Origin: JBJMLO01 sp045805265
GTDB taxonomy: Bacteria; Actinomycetota; UBA4738; JACQTL01
DNA: 64,000 bases
NCBI GenBank assembly: GCA_045805265.1
Contig: JBJMLO010000015.1
Span: forward strand, 62,001-126,000
Direction: 5' to 3'
Shown one piece after another: positions 52,127 through 60,875 of the stretch (the stretch's first letter is position 1; each line of letters opens with the position of its first letter). Made by a program: the position numbers and the translations under genes. The notes beneath the pieces are model-generated. The model was not told the DNA's origin, made no database searches, and saw only the letters and a program-made list of their open reading frames with translations.

Positions 52127-54856
52127 ATGACCAAGTACGTCTACGACTTCTCCGAGGGCAACAGGGACATGAAGGACCTGCTCGGCGGGAAGGGGGCCAA
52201 CCTCGCCGAGATGACGAACATGGGGCTGCACGTGCCGCCCGGGTTCACCATCACCACGGAGGCGTGCCTGAGCTACCTGGCGTCGGGCGGATGGCCCCAG
52301 GGGCTCGAGCCGGAGACCGAGGAGCACCTCCAGAAGCTGGAGTCGGCGATGGGGAAGCGACTCGGCGACTCCGACGATCCGCTCCTGGTCAGCGTCCGCA
52401 GCGGCGCCAAGTTCTCCATGCCGGGGATGATGGACACGGTCCTCAACCTCGGGCTGAACGATGTCTCGGTCCAGGGGCTGGCCAAGCAGACCGACGGGGA
52501 CTGGCGGTTCGCGTGGGACTCCTACCGGCGGTTCGTGCAGATGTTCGGGAAGATCGTGATGAACATCCCCGGCGACGCGTTCGAGGATGCTCTGGACGAG
52601 GCCAAGCATCGGAAGGGCCCGAACGCCCAGGACACCGACCTCGACGCGGACGACCTCCAGGCGCTGCTCGGCGAGTTCCAGGAGATCTACCGCAAGCACA
52701 CCGGCGCCGACTTCCCGCAGGAGCCCCGGGAGCAGCACCGCTTGGCCATCGAGGCCGTGTTCAAGTCGTGGAACGGCAGGCGGGCGAAGGACTACCGGCG
52801 GCAGAACAAGATCTCCGACGATCTCGGGACCGCGGTGAACATCGTGGCGATGGTGTTCGGCAACCGGGGCATGGACTCCGGCACCGGCGTGGCGTTCACG
52901 CGCGACCCCGCGACCGGCGAGCAGGTCCCGTACGGCGACTACCTGCAGAACGCGCAGGGCGAGGACGTCGTGGCCGGCATCCGCAACACGCTGCGCCTCG
53001 AGGAGCTCGAGCAGCTCGACAAGAAGTCCTACGACGAGCTGCGCGAGACGATGGACACGCTCGAGCGTCACTACCGCGACATGTGCGACATCGAGTTCAC
53101 GATCGAGCAGGGAACCCTGTGGATCCTGCAGACCCGCGTGGGGAAGCGCACCGCGTTCGCGGAGTGGGTCATGGCCTACGACATGCTGGCCGACGGCCTG
53201 ATCGACCAGGACGAGGCGCTGCTCCGGGTCGACGCGAACCGGCTGGAGGAGCTGTTCAAGCTCGTGATCGCGGAGACGGCCAAGAGGTCGAGCACGCCGA
53301 TCGCGCAGGGGCTGAACGCGTCGCCCGGCGCCGCCTCCGGCAAGGTGGTGTTCACGGCTGACCACGCGCAGGAATGGGCCGAAGGGGGAGAGCGGGTCAT
53401 CCTGGTCCGCCGGGAGACCACGCCCGACGACTACCACGGGATGATCCGCTCGCAGGGCATCCTGACCAGCGCCGGCGGGACGAACTCCCACGCAGCCGTG
53501 GTCGCGCGGGGCGAGGGGATCCCCGCGGTGTGCGGCGCCGACGCGATCCGCATCGATACCGCCGGGCGGGCCTTCACCGCGAACGGGACCAAGGTCGCCG
53601 AGGGCGACGTCATCACGATCGACGGCTTCGACGGCTCGGTCTACACGGGCGAGCTTGAACTCGAGGAGTCCAAGCTGGAACGGGCCCGCAGCGGCGATCC
53701 CGAGGCTCGTGAGGAGAAGATCTGGAAGGCGTTCGACCGCCTGATGGGACGGGCGGACCAAACGCGGCGCATGCGGGTGCGGGCCAATGCCGACACGCCC
53801 GATCAATCGCGGAACGCCCGCGAGCGCGGCGCTGAGGGCATCGGGCTGTGCCGCACCGAGCACATGTTCCTGGGCCAGGAACGGGTCGCTGCGGTGCGCA
53901 AGATGATCTTCGCCAAGGGTGCCGACGAGGAGCAGCAGGCGTACGACGCGCTCCTCCCGTTGCAGCGCAACGACTTCGTCGGGATCTTCGATGCCATGGA
54001 CGGCCTACCGGTGACGGTTCGGCTGCTCGACCCGCCGCTGCACGAGTTCCTGCCGAACCACGTCGACGTGGCCACCGCGGTGGCGGTGGCCGATGCGACG
54101 GGGAAGCGCGAGGTGAAGCTCCGCGACGAGACGCTGTCGCTGGCGGACGCGAAGGCGCTGCTCGAGAAGGTCGAGGACCTCCACGAGGCCAACCCGATGC
54201 TCGGGCTCCGCGGGGTCCGCCTCGGCATCGTGAAGCCCGGCCTCTACGCGATGCAGGTGCGAGCCATCGTCGAGGCCGCCTGCGAGGTGAGGAAGGCAGG
54301 CGGGGACCCCCGGGTCGAGATCATGATCCCGCTGGTCGCGACGCGCCCGGAGCTCGAACAGATGCGCCAGGAGCTCGAACCCGTGGCCAGGGAGATCGTG
54401 GACCGCGAGGGCGTCGAGCTCGGCCACCTCGAGTGGGGGACGATGATCGAGCTCCCCCGCGCCGCCGTGACCGCCGGCGAGATCGCCGAGATCGCCGACT
54501 TCTTCTCGTTCGGGACGAACGACCTCACGCAGACGGCGTTCGGCTTCAGCCGGGACGACATCGGCAAGTACCTCGCGACCTACGAGGAGCGCAAGCTGGT
54601 CCCGGCCAACCCGTTCGTCACGCTCGACCGCCCCGGCACCGGCCGGCTCATGCGCATCGCGGCCGAGGAGGGCCGGGCGTCGAACCCGGCCCTGCACGTC
54701 GGCATCTGCGGCGAGCACGGCGGCGACCCCGCCAGCGTTGCGTTCTGCCACGAGATCGGCCTGGACTACGTCAGCTGCTCACCGTTCCGCGTGGAGACGG
54801 CCCGCCTGGCCGCCGGCCAGGCGGCGGTCGGAGCGCAGGACTCAGCCTCGAAGTAG
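52127..54856 (+). CDS. ppdK: Pyruvate, phosphate dikinase
   Basis: Interconverts pyruvate, ATP and phosphate with phosphoenolpyruvate, AMP and pyrophosphate. The 909 residues match the full-length enzyme: an N-terminal nucleotide-binding domain (YDFSEGNRDMKDLLGGKGAN), the central phosphohistidine domain with catalytic His455 in GGTNSHAAVVARG, and the C-terminal PEP/pyruvate barrel (LGLRGVRLG, SFGTNDLTQTAFGFSRDD, GICGEHGGDP). ATG 52127 follows CGGAGG by 6 bases; a -10-like TAGACT lies at 52093-52098. It stands alone and is convergent with a beta-propeller gene. Confidence 0.97.
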   Translation: MTKYVYDFSEGNRDMKDLLGGKGANLAEMTNMGLHVPPGFTITTEACLSYLASGGWPQGLEPETEEHLQKLESAMGKRLGDSDDPLLVSVRSGAKFSMPGMMDTVLNLGLNDVSVQGLAKQTDGDWRFAWDSYRRFVQMFGKIVMNIPGDAFEDALDEAKHRKGPNAQDTDLDADDLQALLGEFQEIYRKHTGADFPQEPREQHRLAIEAVFKSWNGRRAKDYRRQNKISDDLGTAVNIVAMVFGNRGMDSGTGVAFTRDPATGEQVPYGDYLQNAQGEDVVAGIRNTLRLEELEQLDKKSYDELRETMDTLERHYRDMCDIEFTIEQGTLWILQTRVGKRTAFAEWVMAYDMLADGLIDQDEALLRVDANRLEELFKLVIAETAKRSSTPIAQGLNASPGAASGKVVFTADHAQEWAEGGERVILVRRETTPDDYHGMIRSQGILTSAGGTNSHAAVVARGEGIPAVCGADAIRIDTAGRAFTANGTKVAEGDVITIDGFDGSVYTGELELEESKLERARSGDPEAREEKIWKAFDRLMGRADQTRRMRVRANADTPDQSRNARERGAEGIGLCRTEHMFLGQERVAAVRKMIFAKGADEEQQAYDALLPLQRNDFVGIFDAMDGLPVTVRLLDPPLHEFLPNHVDVATAVAVADATGKREVKLRDETLSLADAKALLEKVEDLHEANPMLGLRGVRLGIVKPGLYAMQVRAIVEAACEVRKAGGDPRVEIMIPLVATRPELEQMRQELEPVAREIVDREGVELGHLEWGTMIELPRAAVTAGEIAEIADFFSFGTNDLTQTAFGFSRDDIGKYLATYEERKLVPANPFVTLDRPGTGRLMRIAAEEGRASNPALHVGICGEHGGDPASVAFCHEIGLDYVSCSPFRVETARLAAGQAAVGAQDSASK

Positions 54857-54867
54857 CCGGTCCTGCG

Positions 54868-55971
54868 TCAGGGCTTCTCGACCCGGTCGATCAGCAGGGC
54901 GTCGCCGGAGGGCAGCCACTGCGGCGCGGTGTCGTCCGTGACGATTTCGGCGCCAGGGACCCGCGACACCTCGCCCGACCGGAGGTCCAGGACGTAGACG
55001 GCCACCACCGGCAGGCTCGAGTCTCCGAATCTCTGGGTGGCGTCGTACCGGCCGAAGGCGATCTTCGTGCCGTCGGGCGACCATTGCGGAGTGAAGCCCG
55101 TGCAGCAGTTCCCCGGCAGCGACAGCTCTCGCGGGCTACGGCCGTTCGAGTCCATGAGCCAGGCATGTCCCTCCCGATGGAACGCGATCTGTGTGCCATC
55201 GGGCGAGTACGCGGCCTGTGAGTCGTCCGTCGAATTGCGCGTCAGGCGAACCGGGGATCCTCCTCCCACCGAGACTGTGAAGATCTCCTGCGTCGCGGAA
55301 TGGCCGTTGACCAACGGCTGCGTGCCGCTGTCGTCGTACACGATCAGGCTTCCGTCGGGCGACCACGACGGGTCCCCGTCATCGCCCGGACTCCTCGTCA
55401 ATCGACGCACGTTCGATCCGTCGGCGCCCATCACGTAGATGTCGGCGTTGCCGTTCCGAATGCCGGCGAACGCGATCTGCGAGCCGTCCGGCGACCACGC
55501 GGGATCCTGCGCCTGGAACGGAAGGGAGAGGTCTCGCAGCCCGATCCCGTCGATCCGGACCGTGGAGATTCCACCCACCTCGTTGGCGAAGGCGACCTTC
55601 GTGCCGTCACGGGACAGGCTCAGGTTGCCGCCGTCCACCGGCAGCCCGTTCAGGGGCGGGGTGCGTTGCACGACACCGTGGAGCGAGACGACGACCGGCT
55701 GAGGTGCGACCGCGCCGATGGCCCCGGTCGAGCCGGTCGCCGATGTCGTCGGGGGTGGGTGCGTCGCGGGGGTATAGGTGGCCCGGTGGTTCGAGAGCGT
55801 GGTGAGTGCGACAACGATCCCCGCGACCACGATGGCCGCCGCGAGTCCGTACCCGCCGACCTTGCGCCGGATCGAGCTGCGTCGCTGGTTCCGGTGCTGT
55901 CGTTCCATGGCCCCGGGGTCGGGGCGGACCTTCTGCGTCGCCATGTCGAAGACCTCCTGGACGTCAGGCAT
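54868..55971 (-). CDS. Membrane-anchored TolB-like beta-propeller, paired with ECF sigma factor
   Basis: A 367-residue protein: about 40 cytoplasmic, basic residues (TQKVRPDPGAMERQHRNQRR), one membrane helix (about 41-60, LAAAIVVAGIVVALTTL), then an outside beta-propeller of WD40-like/PD40 repeats with WSPDGSQIAF-type motifs (also WSPDGSLIVY, YSPDGTQIAF, WSPDGTKIAF). The start overlaps the ECF sigma stop by 8 bases, so it is probably its anti-sigma or sensor partner; that role is inferred. Two possible ATGs (55971, or 55944 with AGGAGG) both have good ribosome sites. Confidence 0.78.
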   Translation of the reverse strand: MPDVQEVFDMATQKVRPDPGAMERQHRNQRRSSIRRKVGGYGLAAAIVVAGIVVALTTLSNHRATYTPATHPPPTTSATGSTGAIGAVAPQPVVVSLHGVVQRTPPLNGLPVDGGNLSLSRDGTKVAFANEVGGISTVRIDGIGLRDLSLPFQAQDPAWSPDGSQIAFAGIRNGNADIYVMGADGSNVRRLTRSPGDDGDPSWSPDGSLIVYDDSGTQPLVNGHSATQEIFTVSVGGGSPVRLTRNSTDDSQAAYSPDGTQIAFHREGHAWLMDSNGRSPRELSLPGNCCTGFTPQWSPDGTKIAFGRYDATQRFGDSSLPVVAVYVLDLRSGEVSRVPGAEIVTDDTAPQWLPSGDALLIDRVEKP

Positions 55972-56527
55972 CCCGCGCTCCTTCCGTCGCTCGGAGGACC
56001 CGTCTTCCCTTGGTCGCCAGGGCCCTCACTGTGGATGGGCGCACGCGCAGGATGCGCGCAGCCTGCTCGGACGGATACCCGAGCAGGTCCACGAGCAGGA
56101 GGGCCGCCCGCTGCCGCGGCGTGATCCCCATGAGGAGCTGGCGCACGTCGGCGCGCATCTCCGCATCGAGGAACGCGTCGCGGGTCTCCGGGACCGGGAC
56201 GACCTTCCGGATGGCCATCGCCGTGCGGCGCCGGCGCATCCGGAACCCGTTCAGGGCGACGCGGAACAGGTACGCCGTGGGATCGTCGATCAGGTGGATC
56301 CGATCCCACCGCTCCCACAGCTTGAGGAACGCGTCCTGCATCAGCTCCTCTGCGTCCTGACGGTTCCCGGTCACGAAGTAGAGGGCCTTGTACAGGCGCT
56401 CGTGTTCGTCCTCGAAGAACGTGTCGAAGCGGGCCCATGCCTCGACGCGCCCCGAGGGGAACGGCACGACCTCTCCCTCTGCTCGCATGGACCATGGATG
56501 CACGAGCGCCTCCGTCCGCTGACGCAT
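55964..56527 (-). CDS. ECF-type RNA polymerase sigma factor
   Basis: A 187-residue alternative sigma factor. Region 2 reads FDTFFEDEHERLYKALYFVT, then DAEELMQDAFLKLWERWDRI; region 4 reads ITPRQRAALLLVDLLGYPSEQAARIL, then STVRALATKGRRVLR. This is the standard two-domain ECF form without region 3. The start taken is ATG (complement 56525-56527); ATG 56488 is possible. It is followed by a coupled membrane beta-propeller gene. A decayed copy of its first 170 bases lies upstream of the next propeller gene (57577-57746). Confidence 0.88.
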   Translation of the reverse strand: MRQRTEALVHPWSMRAEGEVVPFPSGRVEAWARFDTFFEDEHERLYKALYFVTGNRQDAEELMQDAFLKLWERWDRIHLIDDPTAYLFRVALNGFRMRRRRTAMAIRKVVPVPETRDAFLDAEMRADVRQLLMGITPRQRAALLLVDLLGYPSEQAARILRVRPSTVRALATKGRRVLRATEGARDA

Positions 56528-56568
56528 GCTGGCAGGCCCGCCGTCCCGAGGCCGGGCCGCGGATCTCG

Positions 56569-57552
56569 TCAATTGCCACGCCCGGTCACCGGGGGGTGCA
56601 CTCCCCAGTCGGGGCCGAAGTCCTGGAATCCCGTCCGGGTGACCTGGAACAGGCCGCTGCCGTCGGCGTTCACGGTGTAGATGTTCTTCTGTCTGGTCTT
56701 CGCGCTGATGCGAACGAACGCGATCTTCGAGCCGTCCGGCGACCAGACGGGGTCTCCGCAGCCGATCGACCTGGGATCCGAGAACGCGCCGCCGCACCCC
56801 GGGACCGGCAGCCGGCGGAGATCGCTGCCGTCGGCGTTCACCGTCCACAGCGCGTAGCGGTGATCCGGCGCGGGGCGTGCCTGGAACAGGACGCTGTCTG
56901 CCGTCGGCGACCAGCTGCCTCCCTCCTCGTCGTTGAGGCTCATCCCCGCCGGCGTGACCGGCGTCAACCCGCTCCCGTTCAGCCCCACGACGAAGATGCG
57001 CAGTTGGTCGTCCTCGTCGACGCCGACGAAGGAGAGACGGGTGCCGTCAGGCGAGTAGTCGCCCGGGATACCGACGAAACCGGTGATCCTCGTCAGGTCG
57101 CCGCCGTCGGAGGCGCGGACCGTGTAGACGCCCTCTCGGCTCGGGTCCGCATCGTCGAAGCCCGCACAGGCGAGCCTCGACCCATCGGGCGACCACACCA
57201 GGCAGCCGAGGTCGAGGGTGGGATCGGGTCGCTGCAGGACGCGGTAGCTGCCGGTATCCGAATTGACGATGACGGCGGACCCGCCCAGGGAATCGACCTC
57301 GATCGCGATGTCGATGCCGTTCGGAGCCCAGTGGGGATGCTCGTTGTCCGTCCCGCCGAAGAGCGGCAGCTCATGGCTCCCGTCGGGGTTCACCGTGTAC
57401 GTCAGGGTGGCGCGGTTGTCGCCGGCGTTGTTGCGAAAGAACGCGATCCGGCCGTTCGGCCCGGGAACCTTCGCTTGGGCGGGTTCCGCGATGCCCAGGG
57501 CTCCAAACAGCACCGTCGCCACGACGGTCAGGAAAGCCAATGATCGCCTCAC
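56569..57552 (-). CDS. Secreted TolB-like beta-propeller protein
   Basis: A 327-residue exported protein with a Sec signal (RRSLAFLTVVATVLFGALG, cleavage near PAQAKV) and PD40-type propeller repeats (VWSPDGSRLACAG, YSPDGTRLSFVG, VWSPDGSKIAFVR, IYTVNADGSGLFQV). It differs from the paralogue at 54868-55971 in having a cleavable signal rather than a cytoplasmic N-terminal domain. GTG (complement 57550-57552) has AAGGGAGG about 8 bases upstream. It lies just downstream of a decayed sigma-factor fragment, suggesting it was once the partner of a second sigma gene. Ligand unknown. Confidence 0.82.
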   Translation of the reverse strand: MRRSLAFLTVVATVLFGALGIAEPAQAKVPGPNGRIAFFRNNAGDNRATLTYTVNPDGSHELPLFGGTDNEHPHWAPNGIDIAIEVDSLGGSAVIVNSDTGSYRVLQRPDPTLDLGCLVWSPDGSRLACAGFDDADPSREGVYTVRASDGGDLTRITGFVGIPGDYSPDGTRLSFVGVDEDDQLRIFVVGLNGSGLTPVTPAGMSLNDEEGGSWSPTADSVLFQARPAPDHRYALWTVNADGSDLRRLPVPGCGGAFSDPRSIGCGDPVWSPDGSKIAFVRISAKTRQKNIYTVNADGSGLFQVTRTGFQDFGPDWGVHPPVTGRGN

Positions 57553-57576
57553 TGCCAGCACCTCCCTTGGTGGGTC

Positions 57577-57746
57577 TTCCCGGTCACGAAGTCGCGCGGG
57601 CCTCGGAGAGCCGGTCGTGTTCCCCGAAGAATGCTCGTCGAGGCGGGCCCATGCCTCGACAGGCTCCGATGGGGACGGCCTAACCTCTCCCTCTGCTCGC
57701 ACGGACCATGGATGCGCGAGCGCGGCCGTCCGCTGACGGATGCTGG
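57577..57746 (-). pseudogene. Decayed 5' fragment of an ECF sigma-factor gene
   Basis: About 170 bases closely match the start of the intact sigma gene (56364-56532) in the same orientation. The reading frame still gives RQRTAALAHPWSVRAEGEV and VEAWARLD, but the ATG has become ATC. A frameshift follows: the next part reads FFGEHDRLSEA in another frame, against FFEDEHERLYKA in the intact gene. Homology ends at the segment matching FVTG. It looks like the remnant of a duplicated sigma/beta-propeller cassette. Confidence 0.8.
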
Positions 57747-57770
57747 GTGTTCGGCGCCCCGGCCTGGAGA

Positions 57771-58598
57771 TCAGCGAAAGACGCGGTTCGGGCCGGTGTC
57801 GATGCAGGTGCGCACGAGTCGTTCCAGGGTGGCCTGGTCCCACGTGTTCCAGAAGTCCGCGTGGATCGTCGACCCCGCCGGCGCCCCCGCCATCAGGTCC
57901 GACGAGAGCCGCGCATGCGTTCCGTCGTGCAGGCCGTACTCCACGTGCACGACGAGCCGCGGCACCGGCACGGGGTGATCGGCCGGGCACGACCCCGCGA
58001 CCGGATAGGCGAGGTGGCTGTGGTGATCGGCCGAGTTGGTGGCAACGCCGTTCCAGCACGAGGGGAACGTGACGACCATCCTGACGAAGTCCGCGCCGCA
58101 GTCCGGCGGGGCCGCGAAGAGCGCGCCGTCGCGGACGCACATCCATCCGGTCTTCCTCGACTGGGCCTTGGTGCCGGAAGGGATCCCCGCCGACGCGCCG
58201 GCGATCACCTCGAGGTCGGGCGGGAAGGCCTGGGTCCGGCCGCGGAACCCCCAGTAGTAGACGTTGACCACCCGGATCGCCACGGGCGTGCCGTCCACCA
58301 TCAGGGTGGGAACCCAGTACCCGGCGGTGTCGTCGGCGAGGGCGCAGGTTGTCGCCTGCCCCACCATCCCTTCATACGTCGAGCTCGCGTCCGTCGTCGC
58401 GTTCCCGATGAAGTCGTGCGAATGCGTCGCGCCGGGCTGGCCGGGCCATGCGATCGGGTCGTCCGACGAGCGGTGGGAGAACCGGCAGGTCAGCCAGAAG
58501 CGCCCGTTGTGCGGCGTGTCCGACGCGGTCGCATTCGGCGCCCAGGCCGTCGACACGACGAACGTCATCGCGAGCAGCGTGGCGGCCGTCCTTCGCAT
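57771..58598 (-). CDS. Secreted DUF1996 protein
   Basis: A 275-residue exported protein: signal MRRTAATLLAMTFVVSTAW, cleavage near NATASD. It contains the DUF1996 landmarks FWLTCRFSHRSSDDPI, ATHSHDFIGN, MVVTFPSCWNG and DHHSHLAYP, with many His and Cys residues. The family is common in actinobacteria and fungi; its function is not established. ATG (complement 58596-58598) has GGAGGGGG upstream. The gene is divergent from the DUF218 gene, 76 bases away. Confidence 0.85.
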   Translation of the reverse strand: MRRTAATLLAMTFVVSTAWAPNATASDTPHNGRFWLTCRFSHRSSDDPIAWPGQPGATHSHDFIGNATTDASSTYEGMVGQATTCALADDTAGYWVPTLMVDGTPVAIRVVNVYYWGFRGRTQAFPPDLEVIAGASAGIPSGTKAQSRKTGWMCVRDGALFAAPPDCGADFVRMVVTFPSCWNGVATNSADHHSHLAYPVAGSCPADHPVPVPRLVVHVEYGLHDGTHARLSSDLMAGAPAGSTIHADFWNTWDQATLERLVRTCIDTGPNRVFR

Positions 58599-58660
58599 GG
58601 AGCCCCCTCCGTGTCGGGCCAACCCTATGACGATCCGGCGGGAGATCGAGGGGCCGGTGC

Positions 58661-58666
58661 TAGATT
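58661..58666 (+). promoter_or_regulatory. Putative -10 hexamer TAGATT for a leaderless DUF218 transcript
   Basis: TAGATT fits TANNNT and ends exactly 8 bases before GTG 58675. There is no Shine-Dalgarno sequence, so initiation on a leaderless mRNA is likely. Confidence 0.4.
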
Positions 58667-58674
58667 GAGCCGTC

Positions 58675-59286
58675 GTGGGCTTCGTGCGGCGCCACCCGGT
58701 GGTCACCGGGTTGCTGGCTCTGCTCCTCGTCGCCGCCGGCCTGGTCACCGCGTCCGCGATCGCCGTGTGGAACGCTGCGCACACCGACGACGCGCGGCGC
58801 GTGGATCGCGTCGACGCGATCGTGGTGCTGGGCGCCGCGCAGTACAACGGACGGCCGTCGCCGGTGTTCGCGGAGCGGCTCAACCAGGCCCAGCTGTTGT
58901 TCGAGCAGGGCCGGGCGCCCCTGGTCGTCACGCTGGGGGCGAACGAACCCGGCGACCGGACCACGGAGGCCGAGGCCGGGCGCGCCTACCTCATCCAGCG
59001 GGGCCTGCCGCCGGACGCGGTCGTCGCCGAGGCCCATGGGTCCGACACGTACGAGAGCCTGCAGGCCGCGGCAAGCTACCTCCGCGACCACGACCTGCGG
59101 TCGGTGTTCCTCGTCTCGGACCCCTGGCACAACCTGCGGATCAAGCGCATGGCGGGCGACCTGGGGCTCACCCCGTACGCGTCGGCCACCTCGCACTCCG
59201 CCGCCAGTTCGAGCGGGACGCGGTTGTCCGGCTACGTCCGCGAGACCTTCGCGTACCTCGCCTACCGCCTGTTCGGCGGGCACTGA
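58675..59286 (+). CDS. DUF218 (YdcF/SanA-like) membrane protein
   Basis: A 203-residue protein with one N-terminal membrane helix (about 10-32, VTGLLALLLVAAGLVTASAI) and a DUF218 domain. The domain shows DAIVVLGAAQYNGRPSPVF, VVTLGANEPGDRTTEAEAG, AHGSDTYESLQAA and FLVSDPWHNLRIKRMAGDLG. The SanA/YdcF family is linked to envelope integrity and polysaccharide handling, but the reaction is unknown. GTG 58675 lies 8 bases after a -10-like hexamer. It is convergent with a cupredoxin lipoprotein gene 6 bases away. Confidence 0.87.
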   Translation: MGFVRRHPVVTGLLALLLVAAGLVTASAIAVWNAAHTDDARRVDRVDAIVVLGAAQYNGRPSPVFAERLNQAQLLFEQGRAPLVVTLGANEPGDRTTEAEAGRAYLIQRGLPPDAVVAEAHGSDTYESLQAAASYLRDHDLRSVFLVSDPWHNLRIKRMAGDLGLTPYASATSHSAASSSGTRLSGYVRETFAYLAYRLFGGH

Positions 59287-59292
59287 CCCCGC

Positions 59293-59733
59293 CTACGTGA
59301 CGGTCAGCTTGCCGGACATGCCGGTGCCGGATGGCGAGCCGTGGAACCGGCAGTACCAGATGTAGTTCCCGGGCGGGAGGGCCAGCTCGGCGGAGCTCTT
59401 CGAGCCGCCGGGTAGCGTCACGTTGATCGGCGAGTTGTCGATGGTGAACGTGTGGGTCGTCGCGTCCTTGTTGTCGAGGGCCACGGTCGTGCACGACTTC
59501 GCCGAGAGCGTCGTCGGTTGGAACTTGAAGCCGGACTCTGTGACCGTGGTCGAGCCGGCGCTCTGATCGCAGGTGACCGCCCCTCCGCCCGAGGCCGACG
59601 CCGCCGGCTGGCTCGATGCCCCGCCGGTCGTTGCGCTTCCTCCGTTGTCGCCGCCGTAGTTGCTGCACGCGGCGCCGAACAGTCCGATGGCGACGACGCC
59701 CGCCGCCAGCATCCGCTTCCGACCGAGACCCAT
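59293..59733 (-). CDS. Cupredoxin-domain lipoprotein
   Basis: A 146-residue predicted lipoprotein with VVAIGLFGAAC ending in a lipobox Cys, a Gly/Ser/Ala linker, and a cupredoxin domain. Likely copper ligands are His (TTHTFTIDNS), Cys and His (IWYCRFHGSPS) and Met (GTGMSGKLTV). The ATG (complement 59731-59733) has AAGGAG upstream; a longer reading from 59769 adds only 12 residues. It is the third cupredoxin gene in the window and is most similar in layout to the one at 24426-24863. Confidence 0.85.
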   Translation of the reverse strand: MGLGRKRMLAAGVVAIGLFGAACSNYGGDNGGSATTGGASSQPAASASGGGAVTCDQSAGSTTVTESGFKFQPTTLSAKSCTTVALDNKDATTHTFTIDNSPINVTLPGGSKSSAELALPPGNYIWYCRFHGSPSGTGMSGKLTVT

Positions 59734-59839
59734 GCGAGCTCCTTCCGTGAGGTCCGACCCCGCATTCAATCACCCGGGATCCGGACGATCACGGAAATGA
59801 GCCCCGCCTCGGGCCCGAGGACGTGTCCCACCCTGGTGC

Positions 59840-59845
59840 TACGGT
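59840..59845 (+). promoter_or_regulatory. Putative -10 hexamer TACGGT for a nearly leaderless dgt transcript
   Basis: TACGGT fits TANNNT and ends 9 bases before the dgt ATG. GGGG precedes the ATG but is too close to act as a normal Shine-Dalgarno site. Confidence 0.3.
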
Positions 59846-59854
59846 TGGCCGGGG

Positions 59855-60859
59855 ATGGGCGTTCCGAGAGAGCGGATGGAACGAATCGAGCGTGACGTGC
59901 TGTCCGAGCACGCCGTGCTCAGCGTGGCCACCAAGGGGCGCGAGCGCGTCGAGGACCCGCACCCGCTGCGCACGGCCTTCCAGACCGACCGCGACCGGAT
60001 CGTCAACTCGAAGGCGTTCCGGCGCCTGAAGCACAAGACCCAGGTGTTCCTGGCCCCGGAGGGCGACCACTACCGGGTCCGCCTGACGCACACGCTGGAG
60101 GTCGCGCAGATCGCCCGAACGGCGGCCCGCGCGCTGGCGCTCAACGAGGACCTCACCGAGGCCATCGCGCTCGGGCACGACCTGGGGCACACGCCGTTCG
60201 GGCACCTCGGGGAGGAGGCCCTGACGCCGTTCCTCGGCCGTCCGTTCCGGCACAACGAGCAGAGCCTGCGCGTGGTCGACCATCTCGAGGACGACGGGCG
60301 AGGGCTGAACCTGACCTGGGAGGTCCGCGACGGCATCGTGAACCACACCTGGAAGATGCCGACGCCGGCCACGTTGGAGGCCCAGATCGTGCGGTTCGCC
60401 GACCGCATCGCGTACGTGAACCACGACATCGACGACGCGCTGCGCGCCGGGGTGATCGAGCCCTCGGAGCTCCCGGCGTGGCCCATCCAGGTCCTCGGCG
60501 CCGACCAGGGCGAACGGGTAGACCGGCTGGTCACCGGCCTGGTCGAGGCCGGCGAGCGGTCCCTGGACGAGATCCGGCTGTCCGACGACGGCTTCCGTGC
60601 CCTCGACGAACTTCGCGAGTTCCTGTTCCAGCGCGTCTACCTCCGCGACACCGCGGCCGAGGAGCAGCAGAAGGCCGTCTCGCTGCTGCGGGCGCTGTTC
60701 TCCTACTACTTGGACCATCCGGAGGAGATCCCCGAGGAGTACCATCTGGCCCCGGGGGACATGCCCACCCGCATCGCCGACTACATCGCCGGGATGACGG
60801 ACCGATTTGCCCTCCGCACGTACGAGCAGCTCTTCCTTCCCCGGGGCTGGCTCCTGTAG
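59855..60859 (+). CDS. dgt: dGTPase-like HD-domain phosphohydrolase
   Basis: Hydrolyses dGTP or other dNTPs to nucleoside plus triphosphate, helping control nucleotide pools. The 334-residue HD protein has the metal motifs RVRLTHTLEVAQIAR (His), LGHDLGHTPFGHLGEE (HD pair) and a later ADRIAYVNHDIDDAL (Asp). This is the short dgt type common in actinobacteria. ATG 59855 sits 9 bases after a -10-like hexamer. dnaG follows 16 bases downstream, the usual pairing. Confidence 0.94.
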   Translation: MGVPRERMERIERDVLSEHAVLSVATKGRERVEDPHPLRTAFQTDRDRIVNSKAFRRLKHKTQVFLAPEGDHYRVRLTHTLEVAQIARTAARALALNEDLTEAIALGHDLGHTPFGHLGEEALTPFLGRPFRHNEQSLRVVDHLEDDGRGLNLTWEVRDGIVNHTWKMPTPATLEAQIVRFADRIAYVNHDIDDALRAGVIEPSELPAWPIQVLGADQGERVDRLVTGLVEAGERSLDEIRLSDDGFRALDELREFLFQRVYLRDTAAEEQQKAVSLLRALFSYYLDHPEEIPEEYHLAPGDMPTRIADYIAGMTDRFALRTYEQLFLPRGWLL

Positions 60860-60875
60860 CAGGCGAGGAGCCCCG

